Positions 17,525 through 25,058 of a DNA stretch of 64,000 bases are shown piece by piece. The DNA is taken from the NCBI GenBank assembly GCA_029194665.1, contig JARFXO010000001.1:682001-746000 (forward strand), given 5' to 3'. This stretch comes from Nitrospira sp. (GTDB taxonomy: Bacteria > Nitrospirota > Nitrospiria > Nitrospirales > Nitrospiraceae). Every line of letters begins with the position of its first letter. The stretch's first letter is position 1. Both the position numbers and the translations under genes were made by a program. The notes under the pieces were generated by a model that did not search any database, was not told where the DNA came from, and saw only the letters and a list, made by a program, of their open reading frames with translations.

Positions 17525-18796
17525 ATGTCCATCGTAAGAATTACTTTCTTCCCGGTAGCCTTTTTCCTGCTGTCCACATTCCTGCTTCCGGATCATCTCT
17601 TGGCGCAAGACAGTAATGACCTCAAGCGCGGCGTGGTGAAGATCACTGCGCGGGGAGAGGGCCAGCAGCCCAAGGTCGGGACAGGGATTGTCGTGCGAGT
17701 AGACAGAGACGCCGCGTATATCGTCACGGCGGCGCATGTGGTTGAAGGAGATCCTAAGCCCACCGTGACCTTTTTCCCCAACCCCCAGCAACCACTTGTC
17801 GCCCACGTGGTCGGGATTGAAGGCGGAGATCCTCATGGGCTCGCCGCCCTGCATGTGGCTGGGCCTATCCCAGACGGCGTGGTGGCGCTGCCGCTGGATC
17901 TGACAACGAAGGTGATCGGCGGCGAGGCGCTCACGTTCATCGGCTTTCCACGGACGTTACCGCCTTGGACTGTCTCGACTGGCAGTCTGAGTGGGATGAG
18001 CGGGCCGACCCTCGCGTTTCAGGCTCTGGTGGAAGAAGGCCATTCCGGTGGCCCACTCTTGCTGAACGGGCAGGTGATCGGCGTTGTAAGCGATGCCAGA
18101 GGTCGGCAGGGGTATGCCGTTCCCGCGTCGATCCTTGCCGTCGCTCTTCGTGGATGGCGGATTGAAGCGCGTGCGAGCGACTCGATGGCGCCGCAGGAAA
18201 AAATCGGCGCGGACGGCGTCCCCATGGTGCTGATCCGGTCAGGGCGCATCCCGAGCAAGATGGTGGAGGTCTATGGCGGGGGGAGGGCGGAAGAGGTTCA
18301 AGGTCCTGCACGGTCTGTGTATTTGACTGACGATCTGTATGTCGAGAAAACGCTGGTCACGAACGCGCGCTATCGCCGATTTGTTGAGGCCACCGGCGTA
18401 ACGCTTCCTCCAGACCTGATGGAGCAATCCGCGTCGCTCGATCTCGATGGACCGGTGGAAGGTGTGACATGGCACAATGCCGTAGCCTACTGCCGATGGG
18501 CTCGGAAGCGGCTCCCGACGGAAGATGAGTGGGAGAAGGCGGCACGTGACACGCAGGGCCGGATCTTGAACGACCAGGTGTATGAGTGGACGGCCACCAC
18601 GTACCAAGAAGGCCGATGGAATCCCTCGCCACCGGAGGACGAGACGCGCAAGGTACTTCGGGGGAATCTTCAGGCTCTCGGCATTCGTGAGGCTATCGGC
18701 GAGCTCGATTATCAGGTGCGCATGTACGCGAGTGCCTACGATGGAGCGCCCGGCAGAGGCTTTCGCTGCGTACAGGATCTCGCGAAGGAACGATAG
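17525..18796 (+). CDS. secreted trypsin-like protease / shortened FGE-domain fusion
   Basis: A 423-residue paralogue of the protein at 15049. The ATG at 17525 (MSIVRITFFPVAFFLL) gives the signal peptide, likely cut after LLAQ. The protease part has His71 (VTAAHVV) and Ser174 (EGHSGGP). As in its paralogue, Gly105 (HGLAAL) replaces the usual Asp. The FGE part is degenerate: KRLPTEDEWEKAARDT is kept but the YPWGN and SPYG segments are lost and the C-terminus RGNLQALG lacks the RGGS box. The protease therefore seems the conserved component. It lies downstream of the antitoxin remnants on the same strand. Confidence 0.83.
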   Translation: MSIVRITFFPVAFFLLSTFLLPDHLLAQDSNDLKRGVVKITARGEGQQPKVGTGIVVRVDRDAAYIVTAAHVVEGDPKPTVTFFPNPQQPLVAHVVGIEGGDPHGLAALHVAGPIPDGVVALPLDLTTKVIGGEALTFIGFPRTLPPWTVSTGSLSGMSGPTLAFQALVEEGHSGGPLLLNGQVIGVVSDARGRQGYAVPASILAVALRGWRIEARASDSMAPQEKIGADGVPMVLIRSGRIPSKMVEVYGGGRAEEVQGPARSVYLTDDLYVEKTLVTNARYRRFVEATGVTLPPDLMEQSASLDLDGPVEGVTWHNAVAYCRWARKRLPTEDEWEKAARDTQGRILNDQVYEWTATTYQEGRWNPSPPEDETRKVLRGNLQALGIREAIGELDYQVRMYASAYDGAPGRGFRCVQDLAKER

Positions 18797-18879
18797 GCTT
18801 TCTCCACCTTGCCCTTCCGCTCAATGCCCCTTTAGAATATCCCTGAGATAAACTGATTCGCACTGATGAGGAGGCTCAA

Positions 18880-19230
18880 ATGGGTCTTGCAGACAATAAA
18901 TGTGTTCCCTGTCGTGGCGGGGTGCCGCCGCTACCGAATGATCGAACTCAGGCGTTATTGAAGGAGCTGGGCCAAGGTTGGACGCTCAATGGGCAAGGAC
19001 ATCTTGAGCGGTTGTATACGTTCAAGGACTTTGCGCAGGCGCTGGCTTTCGTGAACAAGGTCGGTGCGGTTGCTGAGGCAGAAGGTCATCATCCTGATCT
19101 GTATCTGGCCTGGGGGAAAACCAAGGTGGAGATCTGGACACACAAGATCAATGGCTTGACTGAGAGCGACTTCTACTTGGCAGCCAAGGCGGATCGGGAA
19201 TTTGAACCGTTCCGATCCGCTGCCGGTTAG
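18880..19230 (+). CDS. phhB: pterin-4a-carbinolamine dehydratase
   Basis: A 116-residue protein of the PCD/DCoH family, which dehydrates 4a-hydroxytetrahydropterin and recycles the pterin cofactor. The active-site motif GHHPDLYLAWGKTKVEIWTH carries His70, His71, Pro72 and His88. It starts after a strong ribosome site (GAGGAGGCTCAA). The N-terminal NKCVPCRGG, a CxxC, is typical of many bacterial members. It sits inside the TIR/FGE cluster but is a common housekeeping gene, so a link to the cluster is not assumed. Confidence 0.93.
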   Translation: MGLADNKCVPCRGGVPPLPNDRTQALLKELGQGWTLNGQGHLERLYTFKDFAQALAFVNKVGAVAEAEGHHPDLYLAWGKTKVEIWTHKINGLTESDFYLAAKADREFEPFRSAAG

Positions 19231-19276
19231 CCGGCAACATAACTCCCTGCCATGAACGATCGAGGGGGGCATCGGG

Positions 19277-20248
19277 ATGCCTTCGAAATCTGAGGGTGAA
19301 CAACCTTCTTCCGTGCCTGACCGGCAGCCACCCCTCACAGGCGCCAGTACTGATACGCAGCAGCCTGGTGCCTCGACCAGGGCAGCACAATCAAAGCAGT
19401 CACCACCATACCTCATCATCGGAGCGGGCCTGCTCGTGGTCGTGGGAGCATTTGTGGGGCAATGGATCTTGTCACCTATCCCTACTTCTATTCTCACGAG
19501 GAATCCGTCAACCCAGAGCGAGGGGAGTACGCAGGACCTTGGGCTTGCGCCGATGGTCCTGGTGCCGGCTGGGGAGTTCATGATGGGGGCCCGCCAGGAT
19601 GACACCATGGCGGCCAAGGATGAGCGGACCGCCCATGCGGTGCAACTGGATGCCTTCCATATCGACCAATATGAGGTCACCACCGCTCGCTACGCCAGAT
19701 TTCTTCAAGAGACGAAACGAGGCGCGCCAAAGTACTGGTCAGACCAGATTCCCCAGAGGTATGGAAACAAGCCTGTGATCGGGGTGGACTGGAATGACGC
19801 AGCCGACTACTGTGTCTGGGCTGGGAAACGCCTACCGACCGAAGCTGAGTGGGAGAAGGCTGCGCGAGGGACGGACCAACGTCTGTATCCATGGGGGAAT
19901 GCGGAACCCAGTCAACAACGGGCAAATTTCGACCACTGTTGTGATTTTAACGCCTATGAGGTCTTGAGCGACGTCGGCTCGTTTGAAGAAGAGAAGAGCC
20001 CCTACGGTGCCTCTGATATGGCCGGCAATGTGTGGGAATGGGTGGCGGACTGGTACGATGGGGGCTATTACGGCAAGAGCCCGGAGCGCAATCCGACAGG
20101 GCCTTCGAGTGGTGAAAAACGCGTGCTCCGTGGTGGGGCCTGGGACTCGACTCCGGCCTACGTTCGCTCCGCGGACCGCCTCAAGCTCTCACCCACGTTT
20201 CGGCACGACAATATCGGCTTCCGCTGCGCCCAGGACGTTCCGAAATGA
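19277..20248 (+). CDS. membrane-anchored FGE-sulfatase domain protein
   Basis: A 323-residue protein. A polar, Pro/Ser/Thr-rich cytoplasmic N-terminus (1-43) precedes one membrane span (about 45-66), then the FGE domain (92-322) in the periplasm. Motifs are MVLVPAGEFMMGA, KRLPTEAEWEKAARG, YPWGN, NVWEWVADWY, RVLRGGAW and GFRCAQDVPK. The copper cysteines of true FGE are absent, but a neighbouring pair HCCDF is present at about residue 222 and is shared only with the next FGE protein. The two are near neighbours in sequence and look like a recent duplication. The start follows GAGGGGGGCATCGGG. Confidence 0.86.
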   Translation: MPSKSEGEQPSSVPDRQPPLTGASTDTQQPGASTRAAQSKQSPPYLIIGAGLLVVVGAFVGQWILSPIPTSILTRNPSTQSEGSTQDLGLAPMVLVPAGEFMMGARQDDTMAAKDERTAHAVQLDAFHIDQYEVTTARYARFLQETKRGAPKYWSDQIPQRYGNKPVIGVDWNDAADYCVWAGKRLPTEAEWEKAARGTDQRLYPWGNAEPSQQRANFDHCCDFNAYEVLSDVGSFEEEKSPYGASDMAGNVWEWVADWYDGGYYGKSPERNPTGPSSGEKRVLRGGAWDSTPAYVRSADRLKLSPTFRHDNIGFRCAQDVPK

Positions 20249-20405
20249 TCTTTCTTTGAGGATTCTGCAAGACCCCTCGACTCCCGAACGGCCTCATTCC
20301 GTCTAGACAGCCTTACGTACAAGCGATACACTGGAATACTTCTTGTTCCTAGGCGATGCTTCGTGTTGACGGAACCGCTTCGGTGTGAGCTACAAGGGCA
20401 GCCCC

Positions 20406-21953
20406 ATGAGTCACATCTTCATCAGCTACGCCAGTGAAGATCGGAAACGTGTTCAGCCGCTGGCACAGGCTCTGGCGAAAAAAGGCTGGTCGGTCTGGTG
20501 GGATCGTCGTATTTTTCCGGGCAAGTCCTATGACGAGGCCATCCACGAAGCCTTGAAAGCAGCCAAGTCCGTGGTGGTGGTATGGACCAAAACCTCGGTG
20601 AAAAGCACTTGGGTCAAGAACGAATCGAGGAGCGGCTTGCGACGGGGCATCTTGTTTCCGGTGATGCTCGCGGATGAGGTCGAGATCCCTTTGGAATTCG
20701 AGCATGTGCAAACCGCTCAATTAGTGGATTGGCAGCCGGATCAGGATCACCCCGAGTTCGACCAATTTATAGAGGCTCTGGCCGGGGTCATCGGTCCACC
20801 CCCTGATGGTCCACTATCTGACGTGAAACCGGTCCCGCCCTGGCCGAAATACCTCTCCGGTGGACTTGGTCTCCTGGCGATAATTGGAGCGTTGTTCTAT
20901 TTTGTGTTCTTTACGCCTACGACTATACAGCCCCCTGGGGTGATCAAAACGCTCCCTCTACAAGAGCAGCCCAAGCCACCCACTGTAGCGCAAAAGAAAC
21001 CGAAGCCACCCGTGAAAGGCGAGAGCGCTCCACTGAGCGCAGCACCCAGCGTAGGCTTGAGTAAGGAATCGCCGCAGGCCGCAAGCCAAGAGAAGCCGCC
21101 CTCACCCTGTCCAGAACCACCGGAGAAGCCTGTGTTGCCTACAACCGAGGGAACATCAGCTGCCACGGGAGAGGTAACAGCCGGCAACAATCCGGCAGCC
21201 GGGTCAGGATCGACGGCTAGCCCGACGAAGATCATCACGGGCAAGGACTGTGCGTCGATGGTGCTGGTGTCGGCTGGAGAATTCACCATGGGCTCACGTG
21301 AAGAGGACGAGAGTGCTAAGAGCGACGAGCGACCGACCCATTCAGTGTATCTCGATGCCTATTATCTCGATCAATATGAAGTGACAACCGCTCGCTACGC
21401 CACATTCTTTCAGGAGACAAAGCGGGCTGCGCCGAAGTATTGGTCTGAACAGGTCCTGAAGCACCATGGGTATAAGCCGGTGGTTGGAGTGGATTGGAAC
21501 GATGCCGCTGTCTACTGCTCCTGGGCGGGGAAACGCTTGCCCACCGAGGCTGAATGGGAAAAGGGCGCGCGAGGAACTGATCAGCGGTCTTATCCCTGGG
21601 GGAACGAGGCATCAAGCGAGCAGCGAGCGAACATTAGTCACTGCTGCGATTTTAGAGATTATGGTGTTCTGACCGATGTGGGGTCGTTTAAGCAGGGGAC
21701 GAGTCCTTACGGCGCGCATGACATGGCCGGCAATGTCTTGGAATGGGTGGCGGACTGGTACGACCCGAACTATTACAGCAAGGGTCCGGAGCGCAATCCA
21801 AAAGGTCCTTCGCGTGGCGAGTATCGGGTGCGCCGCGGTGGGTCCTGGACCAGTGCTCCGGACGACGTACGATCCGCAGACCGGTACGGGGACACACCCT
21901 CGGCTCGGGGCGACGCTCTCGGGTTCCGTTGCGCCCAAGACGCTCCGAAGTAG
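20406..21953 (+). CDS. TIR / membrane span / FGE-domain fusion protein
   Basis: A 515-residue protein joining the two halves of the cluster in one chain. It has a TIR domain (1-130, HIFISYASED, GWSVWWDRRIFPG, STWVKNE with Glu73), a membrane span (149-169), a Pro/Lys/Ser-rich linker (170-270) and an FGE domain (275-513). The probable catalytic Glu73 is at exactly the same residue as in the first TIR protein, and the span is at the same distance. ATG 20406 is chosen because the TIR motif follows directly. The topology places TIR in the cytoplasm and FGE outside. Confidence 0.9.
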   Translation: MSHIFISYASEDRKRVQPLAQALAKKGWSVWWDRRIFPGKSYDEAIHEALKAAKSVVVVWTKTSVKSTWVKNESRSGLRRGILFPVMLADEVEIPLEFEHVQTAQLVDWQPDQDHPEFDQFIEALAGVIGPPPDGPLSDVKPVPPWPKYLSGGLGLLAIIGALFYFVFFTPTTIQPPGVIKTLPLQEQPKPPTVAQKKPKPPVKGESAPLSAAPSVGLSKESPQAASQEKPPSPCPEPPEKPVLPTTEGTSAATGEVTAGNNPAAGSGSTASPTKIITGKDCASMVLVSAGEFTMGSREEDESAKSDERPTHSVYLDAYYLDQYEVTTARYATFFQETKRAAPKYWSEQVLKHHGYKPVVGVDWNDAAVYCSWAGKRLPTEAEWEKGARGTDQRSYPWGNEASSEQRANISHCCDFRDYGVLTDVGSFKQGTSPYGAHDMAGNVLEWVADWYDPNYYSKGPERNPKGPSRGEYRVRRGGSWTSAPDDVRSADRYGDTPSARGDALGFRCAQDAPK

Positions 21954-21999
21954 TCCGTACACTGTGACACTGTTTTCTTACATTTCAAAGGGGGACGTT

Positions 22000-22503
22000 A
22001 TGGCAACTGACGACTACTTCCTCAAAATCGATGGGATTCAAGGTGAGAGCACCGATGATAGGCATCGAGGAGAAATTGAACTAGATGCCTGGTCGTTCGG
22101 AAGGGCGGTATCAGGTGCTCTCCAGCCGGGAGGCGCCGGCGCCGGAAGATTCAATGCGCCGGACTTTCACTTTACGGCGAAGATCAGTCAGGCTTCGCCG
22201 ATGCTCTTTCTAGCATGTGCTACCGGTAAGCACATGCTGAAAGCGACCATGACCGGAAGGAGAGCCGGCGACCGGACACAGGACTATTTGAAGGTCACGC
22301 TGACGGATGTGGTGGTCTCTTCCTATCAACAGAGTGGATCGGGCGGATCCGGTGTAGTTCCTCTTGACCAAGTCTCGTTGAACTACGCCAAGATTGAACT
22401 GGAGTATAGGAGGATCAATCCGGATGGCTCGCTTGGAGGCCCAGTCATGGTGAGTTTCGACGTGAAAAAGAAAACAGGACCCTCTCGAAGAAGGCGCCGG
22501 TGA
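22000..22503 (+). CDS. Hcp-like protein (type VI secretion tube family)
   Basis: A 167-residue protein starting at ATG 22000 after AAAGGGGGACGTT. The N-terminus MATDDYFLKIDGIQGES, the segment GEIELDAWSFG, the FTAKISQASPMLF stretch and the VTLTDVVVSSYQQSG segment are characteristic of Hcp1. In type VI secretion Hcp hexamers form the inner tube. The C-terminus has a basic tail (KKKTGPSRRRRR). No VgrG, TssB/C or ClpV gene is present in the window, so this is an orphan Hcp. It lies 46 bases after the TIR-FGE gene on the same strand, so it is likely the last gene of the cluster. Confidence 0.88.
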   Translation: MATDDYFLKIDGIQGESTDDRHRGEIELDAWSFGRAVSGALQPGGAGAGRFNAPDFHFTAKISQASPMLFLACATGKHMLKATMTGRRAGDRTQDYLKVTLTDVVVSSYQQSGSGGSGVVPLDQVSLNYAKIELEYRRINPDGSLGGPVMVSFDVKKKTGPSRRRRR

Positions 22504-22586
22504 GGCTCCGGGAAAGTGGACGGTCTCCAAGCGATCTGGAAACGTTCTCCTGGTAGGGTTTGCCCGCGGATGGCAGCGGAAAGCAT

Positions 22587-22919
22587 CTACATCGATAGCT
22601 TCTCTGCCACGTTTCGCATCTGCACGCCATGGATGAGTGAGGCTCCGCCGCGGATGGCACAGGCGACGTGGACTGCTTCGGTCATCTCTTCGACATTCGA
22701 CCCCTTTTCCAGCGATGCCTGGGTGTAGGCATCGATGCAGTAGGGGCATTGCACGGTATGGGCGACGGCGAGGGCGATGAGCGCCTTCTCTCGCTCGGTC
22801 AACGCCCCTTCCGCGAAGACCGCATCGTAATACGCCGCAAACTTTTCCCACAGTGCCTTGTTGCCTTTCCCCATATCGGAAAACTTGTCGAGATCATGCG
22901 CGTGATAATACGAGTCCAT
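22587..22919 (-). CDS. AhpD/carboxymuconolactone decarboxylase-like protein
   Basis: A 110-residue protein. The start at 22919 (MDSYYHAHDLDKFSDMG) has a GGGAGG ribosome site. The peroxidase-like CxxC is Cys58-Cys61 in VQCPYCIDAYTQ. This motif and size fit the AhpD superfamily, including the small peroxidase-like proteins found near arsenosugar or radical-SAM genes. The protein probably acts in thiol-dependent peroxide or alkylhydroperoxide reduction. A short hypothetical gene lies upstream on the same strand. Confidence 0.82.
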   Translation of the reverse strand: MDSYYHAHDLDKFSDMGKGNKALWEKFAAYYDAVFAEGALTEREKALIALAVAHTVQCPYCIDAYTQASLEKGSNVEEMTEAVHVACAIRGGASLIHGVQMRNVAEKLSM

Positions 22920-22974
22920 ACGAACCTCCCATGTCGACTTTAACGTGAAAAAGTGGAATAGAGCGGTGGAGCAA

Positions 22975-23256
22975 TCAGGCATTGCCCGGAGGTATGGGGT
23001 CGGCTTCAGCCAGGGCTTTGGAGAAGCGACCACCGACGATGTCGGTGGCTTTCGCCATGAGGTCCACCACTTCGTGCCATTCATTGGGCAGCAAGTCTTG
23101 CTTCAGCTGTGGATGGATAGCCCATTGGGCTTCGACCTGTGTTCCCTTGCGGATTACCAGCACGCGGAGCAGTTCCACATCCCAGGTCGGATCGGGAGCG
23201 TTGTCGCCGGGAGGAGTCTTGTCCGGTTGTTCAGAAGGAGGGACCGTGCGTGCCAT
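22975..23256 (-). CDS. conserved hypothetical protein (93 aa)
   Basis: A 93-residue protein starting at ATG 23256 (MARTVPPSEQPDK) behind a GAGGGTTGCCT ribosome site. The N-terminal 25 residues are Pro-rich and polar. The rest is a compact alpha/beta stretch (VELLRVLVIRKGTQVEAQW, EWHEVVDLMAKATDIVG). No family recognised. It lies between the inositol monophosphatase and the AhpD-like gene on the same strand and may be cotranscribed with them. Confidence 0.7.
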   Translation of the reverse strand: MARTVPPSEQPDKTPPGDNAPDPTWDVELLRVLVIRKGTQVEAQWAIHPQLKQDLLPNEWHEVVDLMAKATDIVGGRFSKALAEADPIPPGNA

Positions 23257-23315
23257 AGGCAACCCTCAAGGCAAATCGTTCATGCGGCATACTGTATTCG
23301 GAGCTATCGTATATA

Positions 23316-24155
23316 TCAAGGGTTCTCTTGGTTGAGGACCGCGAGCATTGCGTCGTGGATCTGTCCGTTGGTTGCCACGAGTTCCTGACCATAAATTGAA
23401 AGGTCTTTTCCGCTGAAATTGCTCAGCCGTCCGCCGGCCTCCCGCACGATCACCGACCCAGCCGCCATATCCCATGGATTGAGCCGGACTTCCCAGAACC
23501 CATCGAAGCGTCCTGCCGCCACGTAACAGAGGTCCAAGGCTGCGGATCCGGTTCGCCTGAGCCCCTGCGCCTTGAGAGCAAAGCTGGAAAAATGATTGAG
23601 GTTATTGTGCGGCGTTTCTCTGATGTCGTAGGCAAAGCCCGTCACTAATAGACTGCGGTCGAGGGTCATCGTGCGTGACACATGGATGGGGCGACCGTTC
23701 AACCACGCACCTCGATCTTCAATGGCCGTGAACAGTTCATTCCGTGATGGATCGAAGATCGCACCAAGCACACAGCGCCCCTCGTATTCGAGGCCGATGG
23801 AAACGCAGTAGGCTGGATAGCCATGCGCAAAATTGGTAGTCCCATCCAGCGGATCGATGATCCACAAATAGGGCGACTGCGCCTCCTCAAGACGACCCTG
23901 CTCCTCGGCCAAGAACCGATGGGCAGGAAAACGAGCCTTGATACAGTCGATGATGCGCTGCTCGGCAGCGCGGTCTGCATCAGTGACAAGATTGATCGGG
24001 TTCTTATACTCGATGTGAAAACCGGCTCCGGCATATTCAAGCAGCAGGGCTCCGGCTTCTTGACCGGCGGCGACCGCCGCTTCGAGGAGACTGTCACGCG
24101 AGATTGGTTCGTGAGGAAAGGACACGTCTGATTGTAGCATGTCCGAATGGTCCAC
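23316..24155 (-). CDS. suhB: inositol monophosphatase family protein
   Basis: A 279-residue member of the IMPase family, a magnesium-dependent phosphatase acting on inositol phosphates. The metal-binding motifs are FLAEEQGR (Glu84-Glu85), IIDPLDGTTNF (101-111) and the C-terminal NPWDMAAG. All catalytic ligands are present. In many bacteria SuhB also affects rRNA antitermination. The start could be ATG 24155 or 24140. It begins the minus-strand unit with two small genes. Confidence 0.92.
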   Translation of the reverse strand: MDHSDMLQSDVSFPHEPISRDSLLEAAVAAGQEAGALLLEYAGAGFHIEYKNPINLVTDADRAAEQRIIDCIKARFPAHRFLAEEQGRLEEAQSPYLWIIDPLDGTTNFAHGYPAYCVSIGLEYEGRCVLGAIFDPSRNELFTAIEDRGAWLNGRPIHVSRTMTLDRSLLVTGFAYDIRETPHNNLNHFSSFALKAQGLRRTGSAALDLCYVAAGRFDGFWEVRLNPWDMAAGSVIVREAGGRLSNFSGKDLSIYGQELVATNGQIHDAMLAVLNQENP

Positions 24156-24271
24156 TTGAAAAGATCATGAGCCTTGTATAGGTACAAGGCTTATCAACAT
24201 GATCTAGAAAAGGATTACTTGCTTGCAACACACCAAACATTGATGTCAATGTATGATTCGAATAATAAGTC

Positions 24272-24300
24272 TTGACATAATGTACAAGCAATGCTATAAA
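24272..24300 (+). promoter_or_regulatory. near-consensus sigma-70 promoter
   Basis: TTGACA (24272-24277), a 17-base spacer, and TATAAA (24295-24300). This is a near-perfect sigma-70 promoter in an AT-rich gap, only about 27 bases before the GTG start of the HARE-HTH gene. The mRNA leader would be about 20 bases. Such a close match is unusual in this GC-rich window and implies strong expression. Confidence 0.8.
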
Positions 24301-24326
24301 GCAAGCATGCTTTTCAAGGTGATCAT

Positions 24327-24842
24327 GTGGAGGAATTAACAGACATTCTCGTTGGTCTAGAGCAACGGATCAACGCGTATAAGAGCCGGTTCCACGAACT
24401 AGAGAAGAAGCGTCGCCGACTCGATGACGAAATCGCCACCATTAAGAAATATCTGGAGCTCGCTGAAACCCTCTATCGTGTCGAGGCCGACAAGGCCAAG
24501 CTGGCCAGCCTCTCCAACCAGATCATTACAACGGATGATTCCAAGGGGATCCGGCCTGCGCCGGTTATGGACGTCACCGACCAATCACGCGAGATTCTCC
24601 TCGGACGGAGTAAGTATGTAGGGAAAAGCGTCCCTCAAGCAGCCTATGAAATCCTCCGCGAATCGAATCGTGCGATGCACGCAAAAGAGCTGGTGCAGCG
24701 TTTGATCGAAGGCGGGTTGCAGATCAAAGGGAAGACGCCGCTCACGTCGATCGCGACGTCGCTCAAGCGTGACAAGCGGTTCAGAAAGGTCGGCCCCAAT
24801 ACGTTCGAAGCCTTGGACGATATGCTGATTCAAGCCGTGTAG
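24327..24842 (+). CDS. HARE-HTH domain protein
   Basis: A 171-residue protein starting at GTG. Residues 1-65 are a coiled coil (LEQRINAYKSRFHELEKKRR). Residues about 105-165 form a HARE-HTH domain (SVPQAAYEILRESNRAMHAK, LIEGGLQIKGKTPLTSIATS), a winged-helix module found in restriction, ASXL and RNA-polymerase delta-subunit proteins. It probably binds nucleic acid or a chromatin-type partner as a coiled-coil dimer. It is expressed from the strong promoter just upstream. Confidence 0.82.
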   Translation: MEELTDILVGLEQRINAYKSRFHELEKKRRRLDDEIATIKKYLELAETLYRVEADKAKLASLSNQIITTDDSKGIRPAPVMDVTDQSREILLGRSKYVGKSVPQAAYEILRESNRAMHAKELVQRLIEGGLQIKGKTPLTSIATSLKRDKRFRKVGPNTFEALDDMLIQAV

Positions 24843-24890
24843 TGGTTCGTCAACGGGCTCAACTCGACAGTCCGAAGGGGGGTGAGAATC

Positions 24891-24929
24891 TTGGCAACAA
24901 AGAAGGCAGCGAAGAAGAAGAAGAAGTAA
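24891..24929 (+). CDS. 12-residue lysine-rich micro-ORF
   Basis: TTG start, then ATKKAAKKKKK and TAA. It follows a strong purine-rich ribosome site (AAGGGGGGTGAGAATC) 49 bases after the HARE-HTH stop, and is followed by a very strong hairpin. A basic peptide of this kind could bind nucleic acid or be the tail of a decayed histone-like gene. The evidence is only the arrangement of ribosome site, frame and terminator. Translation is unproven. Confidence 0.35.
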   Translation: MATKKAAKKKKK

Positions 24930-24942
24930 TCCCCGCCATGTG

Positions 24943-24982
24943 TGATACGCCGGGGGTAAGGCCACTTACCTCCGGCGTATCA
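24943..24982. terminator. very strong 18-bp hairpin
   Basis: TGATACGCCGG pairs with CCGGCGTATCA and the stem continues inward (GGTAAG with CTTACC, one G-U pair) to a GCCA loop. The 40 bases are almost a perfect palindrome. It ends the HARE-HTH transcript and may also act in the other direction for lpxC, which converges on it. Confidence 0.75.
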
Positions 24983-25058
24983 CCCTGCGATGTTCTGGAG
25001 TGAGAAGATCGTCCCGCCTAGAACGACCACAAACAGGATACAGACAACCTGTTATAAC

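Noticed and set aside
9600-21953. FGE C-termini as variable regions of a diversity-generating retroelement
   Set aside because: DGR targets often use this fold, but there is no reverse transcriptase or template repeat in the window. The differences between the FGE C-termini are spread over all bases, including silent ones, and are not confined to adenine positions.
22000-22503. A complete type VI secretion system
   Set aside because: Only an Hcp-like gene is present. I found no VgrG, PAAR, TssB/C, TssK or ClpV gene in the 64 kb.
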